28,209 bases of DNA from Ruminococcus flavefaciens (lineage in GTDB: Bacteria; Bacillota; Clostridia; Oscillospirales; Ruminococcaceae): positions 24,088 through 52,296 of the forward strand of contig DEBW01000086.1 of NCBI GenBank assembly GCA_002348905.1, read 5' to 3'. Every line of letters starts with the position of its first letter. Position 1 is the stretch's first letter. Below, piece by piece: positions 1 through 7,280 of the stretch. The translations under genes and the position numbers were made by a program. The notes below the pieces were generated by a model. It was not told the DNA's origin, searched no databases, and saw only the letters and a list, made by a program, of their open reading frames with translations.

Positions 1-533
1 TATCCTACGATAGGCGGCTGACCATACATCATAGCCTGCTGGTTCATATATGGGTTAGCACCCATCTGAGACTGTGGATTCTGCATACCGTTCATCATAT
101 TCTGATTCGGCATACCACCCATCATGTTCTGATTAGGCATACCGCCCATAGGGTTTGTATGTCTGCTATAGCCGTTTGTCTGAGGGCGTATAGGTTCACT
201 TCCTGCCTTGGGCAGGGAAACTCTGTCAGGATCAAGTCTTGGGATATAAGGCTCATCGTATTCGCTGAAATCGTATTCTTCTTCAGATTCATTGAGTTCA
301 TCAGAAGAAAAAGCGTCAAAAGACTGGGGGATGGGGGCACGGTCACTTATTGTAAAAGTACCGCTTCCAACGGTATAACCGCTGTTGGCAGAAGAAAAGT
401 CTTCTTCTGTGTGATAGCCTCCCATATCCACCTGGTCATAGTCCGTTGGCTGAGCATTTTCAAGACTGCTTCCACATTTCACGCAGAACTTGAATCCATT
501 CTCATTTTCGGTTCCGCAAGCAGCACAGATCAT
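1..533 (-). CDS. Zinc-ribbon protein with Met/Asn/Gln/Gly-rich tail (partial, C-terminus off the left edge)
   Basis: The reading frame starts at 533 and is open to the window edge, giving 177 residues without a stop. Residues 3-20 form a CxxC-x10-CxxC zinc ribbon (C3, C6, C17, C20), the short N-terminal ribbon common on Firmicute membrane or scaffold proteins. It is followed by an acidic, Ser/Glu/Asp-rich linker (about residues 30-110) and a low-complexity stretch rich in Met, Gly, Asn, Gln and Pro. In that stretch a nine-residue unit (GGMPNQNMM) occurs twice in tandem with degenerate flanks. An AAAGGAG site lies 9 nt before the ATG. The missing C-terminus could hold membrane segments, so no function is proposed. 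The coding call is secure from start, ribbon and RBS; the role is unknown. Confidence 0.8.
   Translation of the reverse strand, partial: MICAACGTENENGFKFCVKCGSSLENAQPTDYDQVDMGGYHTEEDFSSANSGYTVGSGTFTISDRAPIPQSFDAFSSDELNESEEEYDFSEYDEPYIPRLDPDRVSLPKAGSEPIRPQTNGYSRHTNPMGGMPNQNMMGGMPNQNMMNGMQNPQSQMGANPYMNQQAMMYGQPPIVG
93..146 (-). repeat. 27-bp tandem repeat (two units) inside the zinc-ribbon gene
   Basis: Two adjacent 27-bp units (93-119 and 120-146) differ at only a few positions and encode the nine-residue Gly/Met/Pro/Asn/Gln repeat. Partial units flank them on both sides. Such in-frame minisatellites can change copy number between strains. Confidence 0.75.
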
Positions 534-700
534 TGAATTCACTCCTTTTAAAAATTTTGTGGCATGGTGGCGCACGTTTGCAGCTTTTATTTGTTCACAA
601 TTTGATAAAGAAAAATTTACGATGCCGAAACACATATCCGAAATGTAATAACAGCATATTAAAATCGTGAGTTACTAAAAGCTCATTTTTCCTCATGATA

Positions 701-729
701 ATTATATCATTGTTCATAACGCTTTGCAA
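701..729 (-). promoter_or_regulatory. Promoter of the zinc-ribbon gene
   Basis: On the minus strand a TTGCAA -35 box (724-729) and a perfect TATAAT -10 box (701-706) are separated by 17 nt. The predicted 5' leader is about 160 nt. The leader shows no clear structure beyond weak stems. Confidence 0.65.
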
Positions 730-970
730 GCATTTTTTGAAAGATTGTGCATATCGGTATTAAAGATATACCGTAATTTGTATACATTCACTGACCTTAC
801 AAGCAACGTTAGGAGTTTTTGTCGCTATTCACCAAAGTGTATAATTTCATCTTTTTTGAGACGGTTTACAAATTGTTATAATATACTATTTGTTTACAAC
901 ATATGTAAGCATTATTTGTTACTATAACAAATATATGCTGGAGATACTATATTTTTTCATAAATTCGTGT

Positions 971-976
971 TATAAT
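971..976 (+). promoter_or_regulatory. -10 box candidate for the VanY-type carboxypeptidase
   Basis: A perfect TATAAT lies about 45 nt before the chosen start codon. The hexamer 17 nt upstream is a poor -35 match, so an activator or alternative promoter may be used. Another TATAAT at 877-882 has a TTGAGA only 15 nt upstream. The remainder of 534-980 contains nothing else recognisable. Confidence 0.4.
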
Positions 977-1022
977 AAATGTGAGCAGGAAAAAACACAC
1001 TTGCGAAACGGAGATGATGTCT

Positions 1023-2147
1023 ATGTCTAAAAAGAACGAAAGTAAAGCCAAAAGTATAAAGAAAGCAAGAAATTTAACACAGTTTGTTATATGCGCAGTT
1101 GTTGTTGCTGCCGGCGGATTATATGCCAAGGGTGTCTATGATAATATGAAGCCTGTTCCTGCTCTCAGCGGTGCAGAAGCTTCCGGTGTCGAGATCGAAG
1201 ATATAGAAGTCAGCAGTTCAGAGCCGGAAATAGATCCGAATCAGATAATTTTCAATACTATCGCCGTTCCGACAAAGAATAAATTCTACGGTGACCTTAT
1301 CCTCGTAAACAATGACCATGAGTATTTCAGCAGCGGCAAGGAAGACCTTGTGAGCATTATGGAAATGAATGACGAAAAGGAGATAAGCTATTTCACTTCC
1401 GTTGACTATACCTATACCATACTCCGCAGCGTATACGAACCAATGGTGGATATGATAAAGGATTTTTACGATAAGTATTCAAATGATACGCTCATAATCT
1501 ACGGTTCTTACCGTACCAAGGAATTTCAGGAGCAGCTCTACAAGGAAAGACAGGAAAACGACGAGAGTTCCGAAGCTCCGTTAGTCGCAAAGCCGGGATT
1601 CAGCGAACATGAGACCGGTTATGCTTTCGATTTCAGCGAGTCTGTTGACTATGACTATGAAGGTACAGGCGATTTCGCATGGATAAACGAAAACAGCTAT
1701 AAATACGGCTTTATCGTGCGCTATACCGAGGAAAAGGAAAAGATAACACAGATACGTCCTGAACCGTGGCATTTCCGATATGTAGGTATCCCTCATGCGT
1801 ACTATGTGGCAAAGAATGACCTCTGCCTTGAAGAGTATATCCAGCTTCTCAGCGAAAAGCATCCATACAGCGGTGAACATCTTGAGATAACCACCGAGGA
1901 CGGCAAAAACTACGAGGTCTACTTCTTTGCTTCCGATGACGGCGCTGAAACGACCGATGTGCCTGTACCGACAGGATACAAGTACGATATCTCAGGAAAT
2001 AACGTTGACGGCTTTATCGTTACCGTACACAAGGACGAAAAAGTTGCTATAGAACAGGAAAAGCCTACAGAAGCTGCCGAAACCACGACAGAATCAGAAA
2101 CTACCGAAGTATCTTCCGAAGAAGAAACTGAAAATACAGAAGAATAA
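1023..2147 (+). CDS. VanY-type D-alanyl-D-alanine carboxypeptidase (peptidase M15B), membrane-anchored
   Basis: The 374-residue protein has a basic N-terminus, one membrane segment (about residues 20-38) and an extracytoplasmic M15 domain. The zinc site is complete: an SxHxxGxAxD motif supplies H196 and D203, and an ExWH motif supplies the catalytic E247 and H250. Known enzymes of this family remove the terminal D-Ala from peptidoglycan stem peptides. The C-terminus is a Glu/Thr-rich acidic tail of about 35 residues of unknown role. The start at 1023 is chosen because ACGGAG ends 9 nt before it. The upstream in-frame GTG (981) has no RBS, and the ATGs at 1014 and 1017 sit on top of the RBS. 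A terminator follows at once, so it is transcribed alone. L,D-specificity or a VanY-like resistance role cannot be told apart from sequence. Confidence 0.9.
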   Translation: MSKKNESKAKSIKKARNLTQFVICAVVVAAGGLYAKGVYDNMKPVPALSGAEASGVEIEDIEVSSSEPEIDPNQIIFNTIAVPTKNKFYGDLILVNNDHEYFSSGKEDLVSIMEMNDEKEISYFTSVDYTYTILRSVYEPMVDMIKDFYDKYSNDTLIIYGSYRTKEFQEQLYKERQENDESSEAPLVAKPGFSEHETGYAFDFSESVDYDYEGTGDFAWINENSYKYGFIVRYTEEKEKITQIRPEPWHFRYVGIPHAYYVAKNDLCLEEYIQLLSEKHPYSGEHLEITTEDGKNYEVYFFASDDGAETTDVPVPTGYKYDISGNNVDGFIVTVHKDEKVAIEQEKPTEAAETTTESETTEVSSEEETENTEE

Positions 2148-2150
2148 AAT

Positions 2151-2175
2151 AAGGCTGCCTTAGTTGGGCAGCCTT
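2151..2175 (+). terminator. Terminator after the VanY-type gene
   Basis: A 9-bp stem (AAGGCTGCC at 2151-2159 with its complement at 2167-2175) closes a 7-nt loop just after the stop codon. The T-tract is weak. The first interspersed repeat begins 3 nt later. Confidence 0.65.
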
Positions 2176-2178
2176 ACT

Positions 2179-2310
2179 GTTTGTCGAAAAAGTATGATTT
2201 ATTCAAAATTGCAACACGGACGGCGAATCGCCGTCCCTACAATTGGGGTATTTAACATAGTTTTTGTAGGGACGACCATTGGTCGTCCGCTAATTTTACT
2301 GCAAATAATA
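2179..2310. repeat. Interspersed double-hairpin repeat, copy A (132 bp)
   Basis: This block is about 94% identical to 7813-7943. It contains two 8-bp hairpins with 3-nt loops: GGACGGCG/CGCCGTCC and GGACGACC/GGTCGTCC. The hairpins lie in inverted orientation, each flanked by the same CTACAA/TTGTAG hexamer, so the unit is itself a long imperfect inverted repeat. There is no coding capacity. In this copy the end (CTGCAAATAA, 2299-2308) pairs with 2314-2323 to make an additional 10-bp stem. It resembles non-autonomous intergenic repeats (REP/MITE-like). Confidence 0.85.
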
Positions 2311-2333
2311 TGTTTATTTGCAGCCTTATTTTA

Positions 2334-3311
2334 TCATGCTGACGTTTTTCCCTGATTTTGTCTGCGGTACATCATATATATTATAGTACCGATGCCGATG
2401 CTTAAAACTACAGTGGTGAATATACTTCCCTCGATGCCAAATTCTCCGCCGGTAAGCAGTTTTGATGTGCTTGAAGCAGTCGTGCGGAATATCGACTCGG
2501 TATCTCCCGAACCGCTCACGCTTATGCCATAAAAGCTGCCCTGAGTGAAGTTCCATATTGAATGTACAGCGCAGGCTCCCCATATATCCTCGAAGTATAT
2601 TATGTAAAGAGCAGAGAATACTCCGAACAAGGCGAGATTTATAAACACAAGCACTCCGTAGCCGGGGTTCATGTAGTGTGCGAGACTGAATGCCGCTGAG
2701 CTTACTGCTATTGCGACATATGCGTTATGCTTTCCGCCGAGAGTGGTCATGAAATAGCCACGGAAGATAAATTCCTCGCTCATTCCCTGTACGAGAAAAC
2801 CGAGCAGATAAAGTCCGATAAGACCAAAGTTGATATTGCTGCAAAGAGCGATATCATTTACGCCGAACAGTACAGATGAAAGCGTTATCACAGTCATAAG
2901 AACTGTACCCACAAGAAGTCCCATGAGGTAGTGCGGTACAGCTTTTTCTTTTACAGCTCCCATTGAACGTATATGCCTTGCCTCGACCATACGGCAGTAG
3001 AGAATGCTTATGATAGTGCCGAAAGCGGTGCAGAGCAGGGTAGGGATTAGTATTCTTGGCTGTATTCCGACTTGCGATGAAACTCTGATTATCTGCGTGA
3101 AGTTTATTTTGTCCTGACCGGCAGGATCAAGCAGGGAAGTTTCCTTTAATTTTTCTTTCAGTTCATCTTTTGCTATAAAATATGGTATGACAGCTTCTGC
3201 GACTGCGATAATTACGAACATGAATATAAAAGTTATTATATTTGATATAAGATTCTCGGAAGCCGTTGACTTTTCGGATTCCTTGAACATTTTCGGTTTT
3301 AATTCAAGCAT
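2334..3311 (-). CDS. CPBP-family intramembrane metalloprotease (CAAX/Abi type)
   Basis: The 325-residue polytopic membrane protein carries the three conserved family motifs inside membrane segments: EExxxR (E179, E180, R184), FxxxH (H212) and HxxxN (H250, N254). In this family these residues form the active site of Rce1-like prenyl-protein endopeptidases. In bacteria many members act in bacteriocin immunity or surface-protein maturation, and the substrate here is unknown. The first membrane segment is near residues 22-46, followed by an extracytoplasmic loop and about seven more helices. GGAGGTG lies 6 nt before the ATG. The gene has its own consensus promoter and points towards the VanY-type gene with copy A of the repeat between them. 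Confidence 0.9.
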   Translation of the reverse strand: MLELKPKMFKESEKSTASENLISNIITFIFMFVIIAVAEAVIPYFIAKDELKEKLKETSLLDPAGQDKINFTQIIRVSSQVGIQPRILIPTLLCTAFGTIISILYCRMVEARHIRSMGAVKEKAVPHYLMGLLVGTVLMTVITLSSVLFGVNDIALCSNINFGLIGLYLLGFLVQGMSEEFIFRGYFMTTLGGKHNAYVAIAVSSAAFSLAHYMNPGYGVLVFINLALFGVFSALYIIYFEDIWGACAVHSIWNFTQGSFYGISVSGSGDTESIFRTTASSTSKLLTGGEFGIEGSIFTTVVLSIGIGTIIYMMYRRQNQGKTSA

Positions 3312-3332
3312 GATGCACCTCCATATGCTTTA

Positions 3333-3361
3333 ATTTTACTTTATTATACCGGCTTTGTCAA
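3333..3361 (-). promoter_or_regulatory. Promoter of the CPBP protease gene
   Basis: On the minus strand a perfect TTGACA (3356-3361) is separated by 17 nt from TAAAAT (3333-3338). The leader would be short, about 15-20 nt. Confidence 0.7.
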
Positions 3362-3386
3362 GACAGCTTTTTGCATAAAAACAAAA

Positions 3387-3415
3387 GAGTGTACCATCAT
3401 GTCAATGATACACTC
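3387..3415 (-). terminator. Terminator after the hydrogenase-like gene
   Basis: An inverted repeat (GAGTGTA at 3387-3393 with 3409-3415, plus an inner TCAT/ATGA pairing) is followed on the minus strand by TTTTGTTTTT. It separates the hydrogenase-like gene from the CPBP promoter just downstream. Confidence 0.8.
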
Positions 3416-3442
3416 TCATATTAAAATTATCAGGGATCATCC

Positions 3443-5104
3443 TTATTTTTCGTGGATATCTGCGCCCTGAAGCATGGAATTGATATCTGTAACGATAAGA
3501 CGGATATCGGAGATCTGCTGATTTACAGCTTCTGTGTTTTCACAGGTATTCTTTACATTATTATTAAGGTCATCGAATGCTTCGTCTGCATTTTCAAGTA
3601 TCTCTACAAGCGAATTAAGACCTGCCTTATCCATTTCCTGAGTGTTGTTGCAGTATTCTATAACGTTGTTCAGAAGGTCATGCACAACATTCTGACGTTT
3701 ATCGTTTGCATTGTTTGCCTCGCTGATCTCATTCATGCTGCGTGCGATATTATCGACATCTGCGCTGAGCTGATACATCTTTTCATGCTGACTTGAAATT
3801 GATGACTGTTTTGACATAAGCTGAGACTTTGCATATAATAAGCAGTTATCCGGCAGATTGATACCACGGTAGATAGCAGTTGCCATTGCCTTGCATGAAG
3901 AATAGCCGCAGGCATGACAGTTGAAGTTCTTTTCTGCTTCGGTATATTTTCCTATTGAATGGAAGATAGCCTCTAATTCATTAGATGTCGGCTCTTGTGA
4001 CGGTACAAGCTGTCTGTACTTGCGGATGAAATCATTGAGAGTAAGTTCATCGTCAAAGCGTTTTAAGATCTTGTCCTCGCTTGCACGGAAGAAGCCGCCC
4101 TTGATCTTTCTGCGTCCGCTTGCTTCATTTTCAACGTCGTTCATTGTCTGCATAATATCGAAAAGTGTCTGCTGTGAGTCTGCACCTGCGCCTACATTAC
4201 AGCCGAATTCGCAGGAAAGCACATCAAATACCTTTGGCTTTTTGCTGTCGTTGAGTTTTGCATACATATCAAGCTCAGGGTAAACCTTGTGAACTCCCTC
4301 AGAGTTTATGATGTTTATGTCCGGATCGTGAAGCAGGAGGTTATCACGAAGTCCGCCCGGTTTCGGGTATATTGCACCCATCTGACCTTGTTCGCCTGAA
4401 AAGGCATAAGTCAGGTCGTCGTCAGCATCTATCTGTATGTGAATGTTGTTGGCAGCGAAATACTGTGTCATTTTCTGGAATGTTACATTGTAGTCAACAA
4501 GCATAGTATCTTCAAATTCATTCTTTTTTGCAACGCATGGCGAAAGAACTGCTATCTTGTTTGAAAGTCCGAGGTAGCGTTTGATATAGATAGCTGTACA
4601 AAGTATAGGACTGTGGATAGGTGAAAGATTCTTCAGAAGTGTAGGCTGATATGTCTCGATATACTTGACTATCGCAGCACATGGCTGTGTGATGAGGTTT
4701 CCTACAAGTCCCTGCTGTATAGCACGGATGTGCGCCCATGTACATATGTCTGCGCCGAAGGAAACGTCATATACCAGGCAGCCCTTATCCTTGAACCAGT
4801 TGAGAATATTCTTCCATTTTCTTGGGAAAACCGTCTTTATCGAGGGAGTTGCAAGAATTATAAGCGGTTCTTTTTTCTCAATAGCAGTCATTGCAGCCGG
4901 AGTATCATCAATATAATCACGAGCACCATGCAAACAGTTGCGTACACACTCGCCGCAGGCGATACAGCGGTCAGAGTTGACGGTCGTAACAAATCTGCCG
5001 TCTGCTAACTGTGTTGTGATATTTGCTTCTGGTGCTGGACAGGTACGGATACAGGCATTGCATCCAACGCATTTTTCAGGATTTACGGTAATGATCTCAC
5101 TCAT
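3443..5104 (-). CDS. [FeFe]-hydrogenase-like Fe-S protein (HsfB/sensory type) with C-terminal 4Fe-4S and coiled-coil regions
   Basis: The 553-residue protein begins with two CxxCxxCx3C 4Fe-4S ferredoxin motifs (C12-C22, C47-C57). A hydrogenase large-subunit-like domain follows (about residues 80-370). Its four expected H-cluster cysteines are present at C142, C190, C298 and C302. The first motif reads TQPC, not TSCC, so the usual proton-relay Cys is Pro. The second motif reads SPC and the third CEFGC. A further Cys cluster (C396, C399, C404, C421) and a coiled-coil, Asn-rich tail complete it. Divergent stand-alone members of this kind are thought to be redox or H2 sensors, not catalytic enzymes. 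No hydrogenase maturation gene, PAS domain or SpoIIE partner is in the window. The RBS is GGAAG 9 nt before the start. A sensory role is inferred. Confidence 0.8.
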   Translation of the reverse strand: MSEIITVNPEKCVGCNACIRTCPAPEANITTQLADGRFVTTVNSDRCIACGECVRNCLHGARDYIDDTPAAMTAIEKKEPLIILATPSIKTVFPRKWKNILNWFKDKGCLVYDVSFGADICTWAHIRAIQQGLVGNLITQPCAAIVKYIETYQPTLLKNLSPIHSPILCTAIYIKRYLGLSNKIAVLSPCVAKKNEFEDTMLVDYNVTFQKMTQYFAANNIHIQIDADDDLTYAFSGEQGQMGAIYPKPGGLRDNLLLHDPDINIINSEGVHKVYPELDMYAKLNDSKKPKVFDVLSCEFGCNVGAGADSQQTLFDIMQTMNDVENEASGRRKIKGGFFRASEDKILKRFDDELTLNDFIRKYRQLVPSQEPTSNELEAIFHSIGKYTEAEKNFNCHACGYSSCKAMATAIYRGINLPDNCLLYAKSQLMSKQSSISSQHEKMYQLSADVDNIARSMNEISEANNANDKRQNVVHDLLNNVIEYCNNTQEMDKAGLNSLVEILENADEAFDDLNNNVKNTCENTEAVNQQISDIRLIVTDINSMLQGADIHEK

Positions 5105-5123
5105 TCATAAAACTTCCTTTCCC

Positions 5124-5129
5124 ATTATA
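5124..5129 (-). promoter_or_regulatory. -10 box candidate for the hydrogenase-like gene
   Basis: A perfect TATAAT on the minus strand lies about 20 nt upstream of the start codon, with a poor -35 region. The AT-rich interval 5130-5490 holds several other TATAAT-like strings but nothing that decides between them. It shows no other recognisable feature. Confidence 0.35.
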
Positions 5130-5496
5130 TTCCTAATTCGGCGGTCGGCTATATGGAATTTTTATAGCCTGATGTTGTTGGTCAAATGCTTGTTTTGATG
5201 AGGTTTTAGCGTAATAAATTGCGAAAACGCCGTTGCTGACAATAATAATACGTAACGAACCGCCATATGTCTGATATATACCATAAGTATAAATCCAATA
5301 TAATTATACCTATAAAATATAACTTTGTCAATATATATCCCAATAATACTGCAATATTTCAACAAATAAACCAGTTATACGAATAATGTTAACACTATAT
5401 TGATAATCAGTTATATAAATTTTGAATAAGTAGGTATATTTTTTAATTTATGACTTCATATTTTAATTAAATGCTTACAGCAAAAGCGCTTTTTTA

Positions 5497-5625
5497 TTAT
5501 AAATAATCAGGGAGTTCACGTTCTTCTCTTTTCAGAGTGCTTAAATGGATTTTAACACCGTTAGCACGTTTGCGACATAAAAAATGCACCTCAGCAGTGC
5601 TTTTTGACGTATTTTCTTCTATGGT
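5497..5625 (-). pseudogene. C-terminal remnant of an unidentified small protein
   Basis: This frame is open for 42 codons to a TAA at 5497-5499. It reads like real protein (charged, ending in KREERELPDYL), but a stop lies immediately upstream and no ATG with an RBS exists. The only internal start option is a GTG about 14 codons in. It sits just beyond the terminator of the 57-aa gene. Its stop is followed by a short AAAAGCGCTTTT palindrome. The family is not recognised. The overlapping plus-strand frame at 5537 looks like its shadow. Confidence 0.3.
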
Positions 5626-5660
5626 TCAGATGCTCTCACATACTTCACATGGGTATAGAA

Positions 5661-5682
5661 AAACCGCCGATGAAGGCGGTTT
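5661..5682 (-). terminator. Terminator of the 57-aa gene
   Basis: An 8-bp stem, AAACCGCC/GGCGGTTT (5661-5668 with 5675-5682), has a 6-nt loop and is followed on the minus strand by TTTTCTATA. The stem includes part of the stop codon of the 57-aa gene. Confidence 0.85.
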
Positions 5683-5854
5683 ACATTATTTTTACTCCTG
5701 TTTCTTGTTCTTTCTTTTTTAAGTCAAGATATTTTTCAAATGAAATCCGTGCTTTTTCAGGAGCTTTATTTGTAAGATATGGTTTTTCATTTTCATCGTA
5801 ATCATACCATTCTGAATTAGTCATCCAGTATAAATACACATCACCTTTTATCAT
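5681..5854 (-). CDS. Small hypothetical protein (57 aa)
   Basis: The ATG at 5854 has a GAGG site 7 nt upstream and runs 57 codons to a TAA overlapped by a strong terminator. The protein is hydrophilic, with an aromatic N-terminal part (residues 7-19 rich in Tyr, Trp and Asp) and a Lys/Glu-rich helical C-terminal half. It has no signal peptide or membrane segment. The stop codon of the upstream frameshifted frame lies 9 nt before this start and overlaps its RBS, implying translational coupling to that partner. The family is not recognised. RBS, coupling and terminator support a real gene. Confidence 0.6.
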   Translation of the reverse strand: MIKGDVYLYWMTNSEWYDYDENEKPYLTNKAPEKARISFEKYLDLKKKEQETGVKIM

Positions 5855-5863
5855 ATTCTAACC

Positions 5864-6046
5864 TCATCTTTCTATTGATTCAATAAAATCAATGCTGATA
5901 TTTCTTGGCATAGTATTTCTATAATATTCAGCAAAGCGTTCTGTAAAAAATTCTAATTTGCTATTTGATGCTTAAATTTTTGAACTTGCTCCATTGGAAA
6001 AGAGCTTATTTTATACCTCAAATCAGTAAATAGTGATTTGATTTCG
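5864..6046 (-). pseudogene. Frameshifted small gene upstream of the 57-aa gene
   Basis: Two minus-strand frames join into one protein-like sequence. The first, from about 6046, reads through an ATG at 5994 and ends at TAG 5953-5955. The second, in a -1 frame, continues as NSKLEFFTERFAEYY and so on to TGA at 5864-5866. One missing base in the A/T-rich stretch near 5955-5975 would explain it. There is no well-placed RBS for the ATG at 5994. A leader inverted repeat (TCAAATCA/TGATTTGA) lies between the promoter and the frame. It could instead be two unrelated short frames. Confidence 0.35.
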
Positions 6047-6052
6047 CTTAAT

Positions 6053-6080
6053 ATTATACCACTACCCTGAGATTTGTCAA
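6053..6080 (-). promoter_or_regulatory. Strong leftward promoter for the 57-aa gene region
   Basis: On the minus strand a perfect TTGACA (6075-6080) and a perfect TATAAT (6053-6058) are separated by 16 nt, with an extended -10 TG. This is one of the best promoters in the window, yet it drives only the frameshifted frame and the 57-aa gene. Confidence 0.7.
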
Positions 6081-6132
6081 TAAACTGGTTATTGACATTA
6101 CAGTTTCAATTTTGTTGATTAGAAATATTAAT

Positions 6133-6163
6133 TTGTAGGGAACGCCGCCCTCGGCGTTCCGTG
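6133..6163. repeat. Interspersed hairpin repeat, short variant (copy C)
   Basis: TTGTAGGGA leads into a 9-bp stem GGAACGCCG/CGGCGTTCC (6139-6147 with 6152-6160) with a 4-nt loop, then GTGCC. The TTGTAGGG edge and the hairpin design match one half of copies A and B, but the stem sequence differs, with compensated changes. Confidence 0.6.
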
Positions 6164-6230
6164 CCATACATATTTGTTTCAATCCATAATATTTTGAAAA
6201 TTGATTTCTGTGACAAATACTTCCAGTGTG

Positions 6231-6259
6231 TTGACTTCTGACTGCTAACGTGATAAAAT
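6231..6259 (+). promoter_or_regulatory. Promoter of the GtrB-like glycosyltransferase operon
   Basis: TTGACT (6231-6236) and TAAAAT (6254-6259) are 17 nt apart. A GAGG site at 6281-6284 sits 6 nt before the ATG. Confidence 0.7.
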
Positions 6260-6290
6260 AATTACTAATGTATACGAAAAGAGGATAGAA

Positions 6291-7280
6291 ATGGCTGATA
6301 CTTTATATATGGTGATACCATGCTATAATGAAGAAGAAGTCCTGAATGAAACTGCTGTACGGATGAAAGAAAAGTTTATCTCTCTGTCCGGACGTGGACT
6401 TATATCTCCCGAAAGCAGAATAGTATTTGTAAACGATGGCTCTAAGGACAGAACATGGTCTGTAATACAGGAATTGCACAGCTCTGCGCCGGAGTTTTTT
6501 TCCGGTATCAACCTCGCACGTAACAGCGGACATCAGAATGCTGTGCTTGCCGGTCTTATGACCGTTAGAGATATGTGCGACATGGCGATAACTATGGATG
6601 CCGACCTACAGGACGATATCAACGCCATAGACGCTATGCTCGAAAACTACTACAAGGGCGATCAGGTGGTTTACGGCGTAAGAAGTGCAAGAGATACGGA
6701 CACATTTTTCAAGCGCTTTACCGCTGAGAGCTTTTACCGTTTCATGAAGCATATGGGAGCAGATGTGGTATACAATCACGCTGATTTTCGTCTGATGAGC
6801 AGCCGTGTGCTGAAAGAACTTGCTGGTTTCCGTGAAGTCAATCTCTTTCTCCGTGGACTTGTACCGCTTATAGGCTTTCAGAGCAGCAGCGTGTACTATG
6901 AGCGACATGAGCGTTTTGCCGGCAAAAGCAAGTATCCTCTCGGAAAGATGCTGTCATTTGCAGTAAACGGCATAACCTCGTTCAGCACAAAACCGCTGAA
7001 AATTATAACAGGTATCGGATTCCTTATGTCGCTGATAAGCGCCGGAGCTATAGTATGGGCGTTTGTGGTGAAATTACTGGGACATTCCGAGCTTGGCTGG
7101 TCAAGTACGATGTGTTCGATATGGTTCATCGGAGGTATGCAGATACTTTCACTGGGAATAATAGGCGAGTACATCGGAAAGATATATGCCGAGGTTAAGC
7201 AGCGTCCGAGGTATATAGTGGCTGATTTTATAAATATGTCAGCTGAAAATGAAAAATGCACAAAAGAGGAGACAAAATAA
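6291..7280 (+). CDS. Glycosyltransferase family 2, polyprenyl-phosphate sugar transferase (GtrB/CsbB-like)
   Basis: The 329-residue protein has an N-terminal GT-A domain with VNDGSKDRT (47-55) and the metal-binding DxD in MDADLQDD (102-109). Two C-terminal membrane helices follow (about 238-263 and 272-298). Length and layout match GtrB, CsbB and YkoT-type enzymes, which move a sugar from a nucleotide donor to undecaprenyl phosphate on the cytoplasmic face. The lipid-linked sugar is then flipped (GtrA) and passed to an acceptor outside. No separate GtrA gene adjoins it, but a GT2-GtrA fusion and YfhO lie 3 kb downstream. It shares a promoter with the YkgJ-type gene, whose start codon overlaps its stop (TAATG). 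The sugar is unknown. Confidence 0.9.
   Translation: MADTLYMVIPCYNEEEVLNETAVRMKEKFISLSGRGLISPESRIVFVNDGSKDRTWSVIQELHSSAPEFFSGINLARNSGHQNAVLAGLMTVRDMCDMAITMDADLQDDINAIDAMLENYYKGDQVVYGVRSARDTDTFFKRFTAESFYRFMKHMGADVVYNHADFRLMSSRVLKELAGFREVNLFLRGLVPLIGFQSSSVYYERHERFAGKSKYPLGKMLSFAVNGITSFSTKPLKIITGIGFLMSLISAGAIVWAFVVKLLGHSELGWSSTMCSIWFIGGMQILSLGIIGEYIGKIYAEVKQRPRYIVADFINMSAENEKCTKEETK

Noticed and set aside
159..536. 125-codon plus-strand open frame
   Set aside because: It lies fully antisense to the zinc-ribbon gene, which has a better start, RBS and Cys motif; the frame has no RBS.
724..927. 67-codon plus-strand open frame in the first intergenic region
   Set aside because: No RBS, unlike any protein composition nearby, and it overlaps the promoter of the zinc-ribbon gene.
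981..1022. Earlier GTG start for the VanY-type protein
   Set aside because: It lies about 5 nt after the -10 box and has no RBS; the ATG at 1023 is well placed.
5537..5722. 61-codon plus-strand open frame
   Set aside because: It is antisense to the better-looking remnant at 5497-5625 and to a terminator, with no RBS.
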